Part shown: one piece after another, positions 16,820 to 25,629 of the stretch
Position numbering within the stretch: the stretch's first letter is position 1
Layout: every line of letters starts with the position of its first letter
DNA from: Candidatus Omnitrophota bacterium
GTDB lineage: Bacteria; CAIJMQ01
Assembly (NCBI GenBank): GCA_018812925.1
Contig: JAHJCU010000004.1
Coordinates: forward strand, 308,289 to 372,288
Reading direction: 5' to 3'
Length of the DNA stretch: 64,000 nucleotides
Made by a program: the position numbers and the translations under genes
Notes under the pieces: model-generated
What the model was told of the DNA's origin: nothing
Databases searched by the model: none
Seen by the model: the letters and a program-made list of their open reading frames with translations, nothing else

Positions 16820-17434
16820 TTAGTTTTTGTTCATCTTCTTGGCAATTCGTGTCAATCTCTTACCCAATTCACCTGCAATTTTTAAATCCGTTTCCGTCGG
16901 AGATTGGTCTGCTAAAGGTCCAACTACAGCAGTAGGACCATAAGGAGTTCCTCCTCGCGTGGTTTCTACAAGTTCCTTAACGCTGTAAGGAACACCCATA
17001 ACTATCGCCCCATGGTGTAGAAGTGTAAACATCATTGATATAAGCGTTGTTTCCTGTCCGCCGTGTAACGATGCTGTACAGCAAAAAACGCCCGCGGGTT
17101 TATCAACAAGAGCTCCCTTCATCCATAGTTCGCCTGTCTGGTCGAGGAAATTACGAAGTTAGGAACACATATTACCGAACCTTGTCGGCGACCCCAAAAT
17201 CATTCCGTCAATATTTTCCAATTCATCCAATTTAATTATAGGGATATCTTTCTGGAGTTCTTTTGCCTTTTTTATTTTTTCATCGCCATCGATGACACTT
17301 TGAGGCACTAGTTCGGGAACAGTCCGCAAAACAGATTCTCCGCCTTCGGCCTCTATACCCTCGCGAACAGCTTTCGCCATTTTGTAAGTGTTGCCAAACA
17401 TACTGTAATATAAAACCATGATTTTGGGTTTCAT
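16820..17434 (-). pseudogene. wrbA: WrbA-type NAD(P)H:quinone oxidoreductase interrupted by one in-frame TAA
   Basis: Read through, the frame gives a 204-residue flavodoxin-fold quinone reductase of normal length. The N-terminal FMN loop is YYSMFGNTYKMA, then GSPTRFGNMC, and the second half has FCCTASLHGGQETT and GGTPYGP. A TAA at 17159-17161 falls exactly where the family has a short linker, between GNMCS and LRNFLDQTGELW. The frame is unchanged, so a single C-to-T change (CAA to TAA) explains it. Either the gene is newly inactivated, the base is a sequencing or assembly error, or the halves are made separately. An ATG at 17122 could start the second half. It is adjacent to ldh (13 nt). Confidence 0.85.
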
Positions 17435-17447
17435 AAATATCCCCCTT

Positions 17448-18404
17448 CTACAAGTTCACTGATTCAATAACTTTTTTTATGGCTTCTGCAGAATTTTTGA
17501 AGGATTGTTCTTCTTCTTGGTTTAGTTTAATATCCAAAACTTGTTTTATTCCGGCCTTATTTACAATAGCGGGTAAACTCAAATAAAGGTCTTTTATCCC
17601 CAAATAACCGTTAACCAAAGATGAAACAGGTAAAATCGCATTCTCATCATGAAGTATAGCGCGAGTTATTCTTACCAAAGCCAATCCTATTCCGTGCGAA
17701 GTTTCTCCTTTTTTCTCTATTATTTCATATGCGGATTTTTTGACTTCAAGAAAAATATTACTTAGCATCTCGTAGCTTGAACAGGATTTATACCGACTGC
17801 ACATTGGACAATATTCCTTGAAGAGGATTCCCCCTATCATCGCCCTACTCCATACCGGGAATTCACTGTCTCCGTGTTCACCGAGTATATAAGCATGAAC
17901 ATTATGCGGGTCAATGTTGCAATGTTTAGCTAAGAGAAATCTAAATCTTGCCGTATCTAAAACTGTTCCCGAACCAATTACTTCTTTTGCGGGTTTCGAA
18001 GAAAATTTATATGCGGCATAAGAAAGAACATCCACGGGATTTGAAACCACAAGAAGAATCGCATTGGGACTATTTTTAACAATCTCTGGGATTATTTTCT
18101 TAAAAATTTCCACATTATCTTTCACCAAATCTATGCGCGATTGCCCAATCTTTTGTTTTTTTCCGGCAGTTATAACCACTAAATCGGAATCCTTTGTATC
18201 AGGATAATCTCCCGCTATTATTTCAACAGGGGAAACATACGGAGCAGTATGTGAAAGGTCCAGCATTTCCCCTTCTATTCTTTTTTTGTCAACATCAACA
18301 AGAACAATCTGGCGCGAAAATCCGCTCATAATCAAAGCATAAGCATACCGCAACCCTACATTTCCACAACCGATTATAGATATCTTAGGGCTTAAGTTTT
18401 CCAT
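17448..18404 (-). CDS. ldh: L-lactate dehydrogenase
   Basis: A 318-residue NAD-dependent 2-hydroxyacid dehydrogenase. The dinucleotide motif is GCGNVGLRYA. The active-site loop reads AGKKQKIGQSR, where Gln at the specificity position favours pyruvate/lactate over oxaloacetate/malate. The catalytic His is in GEHGDSEFPVWS. A Cys-rich insert near residue 202 (EYCPMCSRYKSC) is seen in some anaerobe LDHs and might bind metal or form disulfides. It would regenerate NAD during fermentation. It lies upstream of wrbA on the same strand, with a 160-nt AT-rich gap ahead of it that should hold the promoter. Confidence 0.88.
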   Translation of the reverse strand: MENLSPKISIIGCGNVGLRYAYALIMSGFSRQIVLVDVDKKRIEGEMLDLSHTAPYVSPVEIIAGDYPDTKDSDLVVITAGKKQKIGQSRIDLVKDNVEIFKKIIPEIVKNSPNAILLVVSNPVDVLSYAAYKFSSKPAKEVIGSGTVLDTARFRFLLAKHCNIDPHNVHAYILGEHGDSEFPVWSRAMIGGILFKEYCPMCSRYKSCSSYEMLSNIFLEVKKSAYEIIEKKGETSHGIGLALVRITRAILHDENAILPVSSLVNGYLGIKDLYLSLPAIVNKAGIKQVLDIKLNQEEEQSFKNSAEAIKKVIESVNL

Positions 18405-18564
18405 ATTGACCTTACTCCTAATAATTTAGATTTAACTCCTTATAATTCTCCAGATAAAGAATATCTAATTGCTTAATTCTATTCGTTATCTCATATCAGC
18501 AACATAGTATATATAATAATCATCTCTAATACTTATTGTATCTTGCTGTTTGTCTTTGTCATTG

Positions 18565-19872
18565 TTATTTTCCTGTGCATATAGTCTCAATATCTTCTTT
18601 AGGAGTAGATATTGGCCTGACATCATAGTTATCAACCAGAACTTTTAATATTTCATCATTCACCCATGCAGGTATTATAGGACCCACATATATGCTTTTT
18701 ATGCCGAGAGAAAGCAGGCTCCAGAAAATAGCAACAGCTTTCTGTTCCATCCACATCAATACTATCGAAAGTGGGAGTTTATTTATTTCAACTCCGAAAA
18801 GTTCCGAAAGCAGAGATACTACTTCGATGCCAACTATTGCATCGTTACACTGTCCAATATCAATAATTCTCGGAACACCCTCTATATTGCCAAGTTCTAA
18901 ATCATTAATCCTAAACTTCCCGCAGGCAAGAGTTAAAATTATCGTATCCTTTGGAAGAAGTTTGACGAATTCCCTGTAATACTCATTCTTTCTATTCGGA
19001 GAATCACAACCCCCAACCAAGAAGAAACGACGAATTTTTCCGTCTTCTACCAGCTTTTTGATTTTATCTTTAAGAGACACAAAAACGCTGGTAGAGAAAC
19101 CTGTCGTTAAAACCGTCTGAGAGACTACATCTTTTAATCCGGAAAGAGATTTTGCTTTCTCGATAACCGGACTATAATTATTATCTTCTATGTGTTTTAC
19201 GTCAGGAATACCAACAAGACCTGTAGTAAACATTCTATCTTTATAGTCCTCTTTAGGAATAAGAACACAATTAGAGGTTCCAAGAATTGCAGCTTGATGC
19301 TCTGAAAAAAGAGCTCTCTGGTCATACCAAGCTTTTCCCAAATTACCTACAAGATGCTTATACTTTTTCAAACCAGGATACGCATGAGCAGGCAACAATT
19401 CTGAATGAGTATAAACATTTACTCCTTTTCCCTGTGTCTGCTTGAGAAGTTCTTCAAGTACTTTTAAGCTGTGACCGGTTGCGATAATCGCAGGACCCTC
19501 TTTTGTCCCGGTTTTTACTTCGGTCGGTTCCGGTTCCCCATATGTTTCTATGTGCGCTTTTTTTAAAAGCTTCATCATCTTTATATTCATCTTGCCCGAT
19601 TTAACAGCAAATTCAACGAATCTTGCAGGGTCAAAATTAACATTTGTAACCGTAGAGTAAAGAGCATCGCTTAAGAATTTATCCACTTCCGCATCTGCAA
19701 ACCCCAATTCTTGAGCATGATATCTATATGCAGCAAGACCCATTGAGGAAAAAATAAGATTATTCTGCAGACGGGCTACTGTGGGCGCTTTCCCGCAAAC
19801 GCCCGAAACTGTACAGCCTGTACCTTTTGCAGTTTGAGAACATTGATAACAAAACATCTTTGAATCTTCCAT
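18565..19872 (-). CDS. hcp: Hybrid cluster protein (hydroxylamine reductase), short class III type
   Basis: A 435-residue protein, about 100 residues shorter than E. coli Hcp. The N-terminal cluster motif C8-x2-C11-x8-C20-x5-C26 is intact. Downstream ligands of the hybrid 4Fe-2S-2O cluster are visible, for example in [16 protein letters not shown] and LACGKF. The missing length corresponds to the helical bundle deleted in class III enzymes. Hcp reduces hydroxylamine in vitro and NO in vivo, protecting anaerobes from nitrosative stress. AGGAGG lies 7 nt before the ATG. It is 21 nt downstream of rrf2 and almost certainly under its control. Confidence 0.93.
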   Translation of the reverse strand: MEDSKMFCYQCSQTAKGTGCTVSGVCGKAPTVARLQNNLIFSSMGLAAYRYHAQELGFADAEVDKFLSDALYSTVTNVNFDPARFVEFAVKSGKMNIKMMKLLKKAHIETYGEPEPTEVKTGTKEGPAIIATGHSLKVLEELLKQTQGKGVNVYTHSELLPAHAYPGLKKYKHLVGNLGKAWYDQRALFSEHQAAILGTSNCVLIPKEDYKDRMFTTGLVGIPDVKHIEDNNYSPVIEKAKSLSGLKDVVSQTVLTTGFSTSVFVSLKDKIKKLVEDGKIRRFFLVGGCDSPNRKNEYYREFVKLLPKDTIILTLACGKFRINDLELGNIEGVPRIIDIGQCNDAIVGIEVVSLLSELFGVEINKLPLSIVLMWMEQKAVAIFWSLLSLGIKSIYVGPIIPAWVNDEILKVLVDNYDVRPISTPKEDIETICTGK

Positions 19873-19893
19873 GTGAAATCCTCCTTTTAGATT

Positions 19894-20307
19894 TTATAAT
19901 TTGCTGTCAAACAATAAATTCAATTTGATAGATTCCAGTTCTTTCACGACTATTTTCTCTATCCCCTGCAGTTTTTTTCTAAGAGGACAAACCTTCATGT
20001 TAGGACAAGGTTTCTTTTTAAAAAGACATTCGGTTAATTTAACAGGTCCTTGAAATAATTCTATTAAGCCAATCAATGATACTTTCTTGGCCGCAACAGT
20101 CAACTGAAAACCCCCACCCTTTCCCTTGTATGCTTTCAATATGCCCGCTTTACTTAACTTCTGGAGTATCTTTCTCAAAAACGGTCTTGGGATTTTTAAT
20201 TCATCAACCAATTCTGAAGCAGAAACAATTCTTTCTTTACTATTAAAAATATAAACCAGTGCTCTTACAGCATAATCCGTATCCCGGGTTATAAGTTTTC
20301 CATTCAT
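19894..20307 (-). CDS. Rrf2 family transcriptional regulator
   Basis: A 137-residue winged-helix regulator. The N-terminal DTDYAVRALVYIF and helix-turn-helix IPRPFLRKILQKLSKAGIL match the family. Three cysteines (C94, C101, C107) have spacing typical of Fe-S-binding IscR/NsrR members, so it may sense NO or redox state. It is the first gene of an operon with hcp. A near-perfect palindrome overlaps its promoter (20314-20336), which suggests autoregulation. The predicted transcript start falls at or next to the ATG, so the message may be leaderless. Confidence 0.9.
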   Translation of the reverse strand: MNGKLITRDTDYAVRALVYIFNSKERIVSASELVDELKIPRPFLRKILQKLSKAGILKAYKGKGGGFQLTVAAKKVSLIGLIELFQGPVKLTECLFKKKPCPNMKVCPLRKKLQGIEKIVVKELESIKLNLLFDSKL

Positions 20308-20313
20308 AATATG

Positions 20314-20343
20314 AATGATACCAACTTAGTATCATTTTGTCAA
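20314..20343 (-). promoter_or_regulatory. Promoter with embedded palindromic operator for rrf2-hcp
   Basis: On the minus strand there is TTGACA (20338-20343), a 17-nt spacer and TATCAT (20315-20320). The palindrome AATGATAC-7-GTATCATT (20314-20321 and 20329-20336) fills the spacer and the -10 box. A repressor bound here would block RNA polymerase. Confidence 0.8.
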
Positions 20344-20410
20344 GAGATAAAAATAAAAGTTTGTAAAGAGGATTTAAAGAAGTGTTAGAAACCAAATATG
20401 CAGTTTTTTA

Positions 20411-20536
20411 TCAGCTCTCTATTTTTTTCATCGACTCGCCGCAACAAACAAGCTCGCCGCCACCTACTTCTACAACAACCACAACATTACCGCAAACACT
20501 GCACTGATATTTTTCCCCAACTTTTTCTACTGCCAT
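20411..20536 (-). CDS. Desulforedoxin
   Basis: A 41-residue protein, ATG at 20536 and TGA at 20411. It has the complete desulforedoxin metal site: C12-x2-C15 followed by the adjacent pair C31-C32 in a [13 protein letters not shown]...[10 protein letters not shown] context. Free-standing desulforedoxin forms a dimer with one Fe(Cys)4 per subunit and resembles the N-terminal domain of 2Fe superoxide reductases. Here it is split from the superoxide reductase gene at 12817-13212. It lies 23 nt downstream of an FNR-type flavoprotein, a plausible reductase for it. Confidence 0.9.
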   Translation of the reverse strand: MAVEKVGEKYQCSVCGNVVVVVEVGGGELVCCGESMKKIES

Positions 20537-20559
20537 GGTAAATATCTCCTTCTCTTGTT

Positions 20560-21270
20560 TTAATACCCCGAAAAATTTTCTATTTTTATTCTGTCTGAAG
20601 TAACAGACAATTTATCTTTAAGGATTCCCTCCAACATTTCCACCATTTTGGGCGGTCCACAAATATAAAAAATTCTTTCCTTAAAATCTTCGATTTCTTC
20701 CCTTATCATTTCGTCATTTATATGACCTATTCTTCCTTCCCATTTTTTAGAAGGATTATCTAATGTATAAATTACGCGCAAATTTTCATTGAGTTTTTGC
20801 ATTTCGGCAAGATCATCTCTAAACGCAATATCTTCTTCTGTTCTATTTCCATAAAGCAAAATTATATCCGTCGGTATTTTTTTATCCGTTACAAATTTAC
20901 ATATGCTCCTTATCGGAGTTATACCTATGCCGCCCGAGACAAAAGCTATTTTGGGATATTCTCCTTCAAAAGTGAATTGACCGAGTGGCATCTTTAACTT
21001 TGCCCAGTCGCCAATTTTTAACTTGCCCAAAGCTTTTGAATAATCGCTATCAGTTATTCTCTTTGTAAATTCAATATAACCCTTTTCCGTAGGAGAATTG
21101 GAAAAGGAAAAATGTTTAGTCTTTTCTTCACCATCAATTTTTATAGTAACAAAGAAAAACTGTCCAGGTTTAAAATTCACACTTTCTTCTGTTTTAAAGC
21201 GAAAACTCTTTACGTCGTGAGTCCTTTGTATTATATCGACTACTTCAGTTTCAAATATAATAGTATCCAT
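20560..21270 (-). CDS. FAD/NAD(P)-binding oxidoreductase of the ferredoxin reductase family
   Basis: A 236-residue flavoprotein. The FAD motif [10 protein letters not shown] (a variant of RxYS) and the NAD-binding [11 protein letters not shown], plus the C-terminal ICGPPKMVE segment, define the FNR superfamily. There is no attached 2Fe-2S domain. With desulforedoxin as the next gene, it could be an NAD(P)H:desulforedoxin or rubredoxin reductase feeding superoxide reductase and rubrerythrin-type peroxidases. That partnership is inferred from context. It lies 11 nt after the VIT-ferritin gene. Confidence 0.85.
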   Translation of the reverse strand: MDTIIFETEVVDIIQRTHDVKSFRFKTEESVNFKPGQFFFVTIKIDGEEKTKHFSFSNSPTEKGYIEFTKRITDSDYSKALGKLKIGDWAKLKMPLGQFTFEGEYPKIAFVSGGIGITPIRSICKFVTDKKIPTDIILLYGNRTEEDIAFRDDLAEMQKLNENLRVIYTLDNPSKKWEGRIGHINDEMIREEIEDFKERIFYICGPPKMVEMLEGILKDKLSVTSDRIKIENFSGY

Positions 21271-21281
21271 ATCTTATTTCA

Positions 21282-22151
21282 TCATACATCTACACCAAAA
21301 AAGATTCTTATAAGGAAACCTATGCCGAATGATAACACTGCTACTCCCAAACTGATAGTTGCCATTTCGGTAAACCTCGCCTTAAACGGGATATCCTGGG
21401 CAACAGATACATAAAAAGTAAACACGGCTATCACCAAAATCGCATTAAAAAGCGTAATAGCGAGAGAAAGGTAATAGTTAGAGAAAATTAAATACGGCAA
21501 TATGAGCAAAAACACGGTGCATACATAAGCTATGCCAGTATAAACTGACGCTTTAACAGGGTTTTTATTGCCCGCTTCCGTTTTGGTCGAAATATACTCC
21601 GACGCCGCCATTGAAAGCGAGGCTGCAATTCCTGTAATCAAACCTATCGCTGCAATCTGGCGCGCATTCTGAAGTGCAAGCGTAAATCCCGCCAAAGCGC
21701 CTGTAAGTTCAACAAGCGCATCGTTTAATCCCAAAACCATTGAACCAACATACTTAAGCCGTTCTTCATTTATAAGACCTATGAGTTTTTTCTCGTGCTC
21801 GTTTTCATCTTTTTCGATGTCTTTTGCATCCGGCACAAACTTAGAAAGTTCTTCATAGGATATTTGAGCTCTTTCTTCCCCTTTTTCCATCAACTTTGTC
21901 CCAAACGTTATACCGAATATCCTTGAAATTAGAGAATACTTCCATATACTTAGTTTACTCGGTTTCAATTCCTCTTTTGTATAACCTTTCCAAATATTAT
22001 AATGCTTTAACTCGTCTTCTGCGATGTGTTTTAAAATTTCTTTGTTTTGTGGTTCTTTTATTGATTCGGAAAGTTTCCGGTATATAAAATATTCCGTAAT
22101 TTCGTTACGCTGAGCGGTTAATATCTTACTTTTTATTTCTTCGGGTAGCAT
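21282..22151 (-). CDS. Ferritin-like domain fused to VIT1/CCC1 membrane transporter
   Basis: A 289-residue fusion. Residues 1-130 form a rubrerythrin-like domain with AQRNEITEYFIY, EDELKHYNIW and a later DENEHEKKLI helix. Residues 135-289 form a five-helix VIT/CCC1 iron or manganese transporter with the hallmark GLNDALVELTGALAGF. This architecture occurs in membrane ferritins such as MbfA, which export iron under iron or peroxide stress. It is upstream of the FNR-type reductase and desulforedoxin genes on the same strand. Confidence 0.9.
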   Translation of the reverse strand: MLPEEIKSKILTAQRNEITEYFIYRKLSESIKEPQNKEILKHIAEDELKHYNIWKGYTKEELKPSKLSIWKYSLISRIFGITFGTKLMEKGEERAQISYEELSKFVPDAKDIEKDENEHEKKLIGLINEERLKYVGSMVLGLNDALVELTGALAGFTLALQNARQIAAIGLITGIAASLSMAASEYISTKTEAGNKNPVKASVYTGIAYVCTVFLLILPYLIFSNYYLSLAITLFNAILVIAVFTFYVSVAQDIPFKARFTEMATISLGVAVLSFGIGFLIRIFFGVDV

Positions 22152-22371
22152 ATCAATTAAAATTCGGTTATCGTAAATACTAAATACGGTTAGCAGTTAT
22201 AGCGCCCTGAGAAATTCCATAGAATTTCAAGAACCAAAGTCCCGGAAATCTTTCCCTTGGAAATGCAAAGCATTTCAAGGACTTTAGTACCCGAAATTTC
22301 TCTGAAATTTCAGGGTGCAAATTTCTCGGGGAAAACCGAACACCGATAACCGAGAAATAAGTTCATAAAAC
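22152..22371. repeat. Palindromic repeat cluster, no gene
   Basis: The 220-nt gap contains nested inverted repeats. Outer arms around 22157-22195 and 22335-22358 share GGTTATCG-type sequence. Inner segments around 22212-22330 carry GAAATTTC and AAAGTCC/GGACTTT arms. The GGGACCAAAGTCCC-like core recurs upstream of the corrinoid gene (about 40170-40185). No coding potential is seen. Confidence 0.6.
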
Positions 22372-22677
22372 TTATTTCTTCATCTTTTCAATCATTTCTT
22401 CCACTTCTTTTGCGCCTTTGGTATAGAATTCTTCTTCATCTGGAGCAAGTTGTTTCAACAACCTCAAGAATTCCCCCGCATGGACGCGTTCTTCATCTGC
22501 TATATCCACCAATACATCCTTAGCCAACTCATCATCTGTCGATTCTGCAAGCTGCATATAAAGTTGGATTGCCTCATACTCCGCAGAAACCAAAAAGCGT
22601 ATTGCTCGAATTAATTCCTCTTTTGTAAGTTTCTGCTCTTTCTTTAATCCTGAAAACGGTGTCCCGAAATCCGGCAT
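22372..22677 (-). CDS. Small ferritin-like protein of the encapsulated-ferritin type
   Basis: A 101-residue protein, half the size of a ferritin. It has two helices carrying E-x-x-x-x-Y (SAEYEAIQLYMQLA) and DEERVHAGEFLRLL, so the diiron site must form between two subunits. This matches the short ferritin domains associated with encapsulin shells, including the domain fused to archaeal encapsulin. No encapsulin shell gene is in this window. The Shine-Dalgarno AAGGAGG in minus sense (about 22682-22690) is strong. The C-terminal tail is charged and lacks an obvious encapsulin-targeting peptide. Confidence 0.75.
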   Translation of the reverse strand: MPDFGTPFSGLKKEQKLTKEELIRAIRFLVSAEYEAIQLYMQLAESTDDELAKDVLVDIADEERVHAGEFLRLLKQLAPDEEEFYTKGAKEVEEMIEKMKK

Positions 22678-22697
22678 AATACACCTCCTTTTTTTTA

Positions 22698-22757
22698 ATC
22701 AGATGACAGAAGTCAGATGTCAGAAATCAGATAATATTTGTTTCTTCTGTCCCCTGT
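22698..22757. repeat. Intergenic hairpin of CAGA/TCTG words
   Basis: CAGATGACAGAAGTCAGATG-type words are followed after a short AT loop by the complementary CTTCTGTCCCCTGTCTTCTG, giving an imperfect hairpin. The same word family occurs inside carB (59370-59454) and, as a single arm, in hisH. Confidence 0.7.
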
Positions 22758-22766
22758 CTTCTGTTT

Positions 22767-23501
22767 TTACTTAAAGACTTCTCCTGTTTCCTTGTACCAA
22801 AATACCAAATCGAGGTGATCCATAGGTATATTAGCACTTACTGAAAATTCTTTCATTTTTCCTTCAATTTCCAAATATTTCTTCTTCGATATGGAAGACA
22901 GGATTTCTTTTATAACTCCAAGCTCTTTTAGATTTCTAAGTATATGCCTGTCGAGAATAGCAATATTTTCACCTAAGCCAATGTTTCTCAAGAAATGGCT
23001 TGCCTCTTTATACCCAATGCCTTTTACCCCGTTAGAGATAAGAATTGCCTCCGACATTTCCGTACGGTCGCCAGATGGCGACCTATCTCTAACGGGGCAA
23101 GTTCCATTAACCAGCCATTCTCTTGCCTCCTGCGTACTTTCAAATTGAGATATTTGCGATTTGATATTAAGTTTTCCATTCTTTATAAACTTTCTCCTTG
23201 CCTCTACTATATACTTTGCTTTATTATTTTTGAACCGCGCTTTATTTATTTTCTTCGCTATTTCTTTGGGAGTTCCTTTAAGTAGCAACTTGTCTTTTTT
23301 AAGAATCTCCACGCATTCCCAGCAGGATTGGGCTTTGGATTGCGGAGTCAATATGCAGAACACCAGTTCAGCAAAAATATCTTCGTCGGTCCCTTCCTTA
23401 AAAAGTCGGTTAAATTCAGACAATCGGGACGTTATATCTTTAGATATATCAGAATATAACCTTTGGATAGTCTTTATTTTTTCTTTCTGAGAATGCATCA
23501 T
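22767..23501 (-). CDS. ogg: 8-oxoguanine DNA glycosylase/lyase, archaeal Ogg2 type, with repeat insertion
   Basis: A 244-residue HhH-GPD protein. The helix-hairpin-helix GIGYKEASHFLRNIG contains the catalytic Lys (K165) and LDRHILRNL the catalytic Asp (D184). It lacks the Fe-S cluster of endonuclease III. Sequence and length fit Ogg2, known mainly from archaea and some bacteria. It would excise 8-oxoguanine, in keeping with the oxidative-stress genes around it. About 24 residues (135-158) just before the HhH are foreign to the family and are encoded by a 71-nt palindromic element (23027-23097). The reading frame survives. Activity is unproven with this insertion. Confidence 0.85.
   Translation of the reverse strand: MMHSQKEKIKTIQRLYSDISKDITSRLSEFNRLFKEGTDEDIFAELVFCILTPQSKAQSCWECVEILKKDKLLLKGTPKEIAKKINKARFKNNKAKYIVEARRKFIKNGKLNIKSQISQFESTQEAREWLVNGTCPVRDRSPSGDRTEMSEAILISNGVKGIGYKEASHFLRNIGLGENIAILDRHILRNLKELGVIKEILSSISKKKYLEIEGKMKEFSVSANIPMDHLDLVFWYKETGEVFK
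23027..23097. repeat. Family A palindromic element inside ogg
   Basis: Perfect 14-nt arms, CCCCGTTAGAGATA at 23027-23040 and its complement at 23084-23097, enclose an inner CGCC/GGCG hairpin near 23069-23080. The CCCCGTTAGAGA arm also occurs in the dapF-dapL and hisH-hisF regions. Confidence 0.85.
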
Positions 23502-23516
23502 AAGATTCGGGTATAT

Positions 23517-23545
23517 TATACAAAACTCCTATTATTTCCTATAAT
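23517..23545 (+). promoter_or_regulatory. Candidate promoter for ligA
   Basis: TATACA (23517-23522), a 17-nt spacer, and consensus TATAAT (23540-23545) lie just upstream of ligA in the short divergent gap from ogg. Confidence 0.55.
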
Positions 23546-23571
23546 ATTGAACTTTTAAAGGAATGCACACT

Positions 23572-25620
23572 ATGGAAATCGCTGAAGCAAAAATAAGAAT
23601 AGAACAACTCAAAAAAAATATAGGGGAACATAACCAGTTATATTATGTAAATAATTCTCCTACTATTTCTGATGAAGGATACGATAAGCTTTTACGAGAA
23701 CTTATAGCTTTAGAGGAAAGGTTCCCACAATTTAAAACTCCTGATTCGCCGACACAAAGAGTAGGAGCACCACCTCAAGAAAAGTTTAAGACCGTCAGAC
23801 ACATTAAGCCAATGCTAAGTCTAGACGGAACAACAAAAGAAGAGGAAGTATCTAGGTTTGATAAAAGAATACGCGAAGGATTGGGAGAAAATAATGTTCA
23901 ATATGTTGCGGAGCCGAAATTCGACGGGGTTTCAATAGAACTTATATACGAAGGCGGGATACTAACCAGAGGGACAACTCGCGGTGACGGTATCAACGGC
24001 GAAGATGTAACGCCTAATGTAAAAACCATAAGAACACTACCCTTAAAACTGGACGATGTTTCTGCCACTATTGCTATCCGCGGAGAAGCAATGATGACTT
24101 TGAAAGATTTTCAGGCACTTAATAAAAGACTGACTGAAATGGATAAACAGGTGTTTGCTAATCCAAGAAATGCTGCATCCGGCGCAGTAAGACAGCTCGA
24201 TTCAACCATTACCGCTGAAAGAAAACTAACATTCTTTGCATATGAAATTACACAGACAGAAACTTTGGAAATAAACACACACCTAGAAGAAATAAAACTG
24301 CTTGAGAAATTAGGATTTAAAGTAGCGCCATATTTTAAACATTGCAAAGATATCAAGGAAGCAATTCAGTTTCATCATGAATTAGAAAAGAAAAGGGAAG
24401 AACTTCCGTTTGAAACAGACGGTGTTGTTATTAAAGTAGATAATCTCGTATCACACGAAAAACTGGGGACAAGAACACGTTCTCCCAAATGGGCTATTGC
24501 ATATAAATTTGAACCAAGAAAAGAAATTACAGATATCCAGGATATTGTTGTTCAGGTTGGAAGAACAGGAAAACTCACACCGGTAGCATTACTAAGACCT
24601 GTGGATTTAAGCGGAGTAACAGTGAGCAGGGCAACTCTGCATAATGAAGGGGAAGTAAAGAGGAAAGATATACGCGTAGGAGATACGGTTAGGATTGAAC
24701 GCGCAGGAGACGTAATCCCCGCAGTTGTGGAAAGAATACCCGCCTGCCTATCGGTTGCGGGCAGGTCGCAAAAAGATGAAAAGAGAAACCAACCGTTTAA
24801 AATGCCCGAAAATTGTCCCGTATGTAATTCTAAAGTAATCAAAGAAATAGATGAGAAAGGCAAAGAAGGCGCATACCATTTCTGTAGCGGAGGAATATCC
24901 TGCCCCACACAACTCAAAAGAGCTATTCAGCATCTTGCATCAAAAGGAGCCTTTGATATAGATGGGCTCGGCGAAAAAATAGTTGATGTTCTCGTAGAAA
25001 AAGATATTATTAAAGATATCTCAGATATATTTAAACTGACAAAAAATGATTTCCTGCCACTTGAAAGATTTGCCGAAAAATCAGCTCAAAATATGGTAAA
25101 TGCCATAGAAGAAGCAAAAAACATCAGTTTAAATCGGTTTATTTACGCGCTCGGTATATCAAATGTCGGAGAACATCTTGCGCAAGTTCTAGCAAAAGAA
25201 TTCAAAAATCTGGATAATCTTATAAATACAAACGCTGATGTGTTAAAATCCATCTTTGAAGTCGGGCCCAAAGTCACAGATAGTATAGTATTGTTTTTCG
25301 GAAATGAAAAAAACAGATATGTAATATCTAAGTTTTTTGACTTTGGGGTTAATATTCAAGAAATAGAGGAAAAGGAAGAAAAAGAACTACCTCTTAAAGG
25401 GAAAACAATAGTTTTTACCGGAGAGCTGGAAGGTTTTACGCGAGACGAAGCAAAAAAACTGGCAGAGAATTTAGGCGCCAGAGTTACATCGAGCATAAGT
25501 AGCAGCACTGATTATGTAGTAGTCGGAGCTAATCCCGGTTTGAAATTTGATGATGCTAAGAAGTTGGGAATAGAGATTTTTTATGAAGAAGAATTTAAGG
25601 AAATGATAAAAGTCCCGTAA
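23572..25620 (+). CDS. ligA: NAD-dependent DNA ligase
   Basis: A protein of about 682 residues that seals nicks in replication and repair. The adenylation domain has the lysine motif EPKFDGVSIEL. The OB fold, a four-Cys zinc finger (CPVC...CSGGISC), helix-hairpin-helix repeats and a C-terminal BRCT domain (KGKTIVFTGELEGF) follow in order. I chose ATG 23572 over the ATG at 23563 because AAAGGA (23557-23562) directly abuts the first but is 9 nt from the second. Residues near 388-396 (PACLSVAGRS) derive from a palindromic repeat (24739-24765) placed in a loop before the zinc finger. Confidence 0.95.
   Translation: MEIAEAKIRIEQLKKNIGEHNQLYYVNNSPTISDEGYDKLLRELIALEERFPQFKTPDSPTQRVGAPPQEKFKTVRHIKPMLSLDGTTKEEEVSRFDKRIREGLGENNVQYVAEPKFDGVSIELIYEGGILTRGTTRGDGINGEDVTPNVKTIRTLPLKLDDVSATIAIRGEAMMTLKDFQALNKRLTEMDKQVFANPRNAASGAVRQLDSTITAERKLTFFAYEITQTETLEINTHLEEIKLLEKLGFKVAPYFKHCKDIKEAIQFHHELEKKREELPFETDGVVIKVDNLVSHEKLGTRTRSPKWAIAYKFEPRKEITDIQDIVVQVGRTGKLTPVALLRPVDLSGVTVSRATLHNEGEVKRKDIRVGDTVRIERAGDVIPAVVERIPACLSVAGRSQKDEKRNQPFKMPENCPVCNSKVIKEIDEKGKEGAYHFCSGGISCPTQLKRAIQHLASKGAFDIDGLGEKIVDVLVEKDIIKDISDIFKLTKNDFLPLERFAEKSAQNMVNAIEEAKNISLNRFIYALGISNVGEHLAQVLAKEFKNLDNLINTNADVLKSIFEVGPKVTDSIVLFFGNEKNRYVISKFFDFGVNIQEIEEKEEKELPLKGKTIVFTGELEGFTRDEAKKLAENLGARVTSSISSSTDYVVVGANPGLKFDDAKKLGIEIFYEEEFKEMIKVP
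24739..24765. repeat. Family C palindrome inside ligA
   Basis: CCCGCCTGCC and GCGGGCAGG face each other across a short loop. The same element occurs in rseC (39845-39871) and between dapF and dapL (53879-53908). Confidence 0.75.
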
Positions 25621-25629
25621 CGGGTAACT

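Noticed and set aside
17159-17161. Alternative genetic code with TAA read as Gln
   Set aside because: Many intact genes here end in TAA at the expected position, so the code is standard.
24552-24917. A 121-codon antisense frame within ligA
   Set aside because: It mirrors the conserved ligase and has no features of a protein family.
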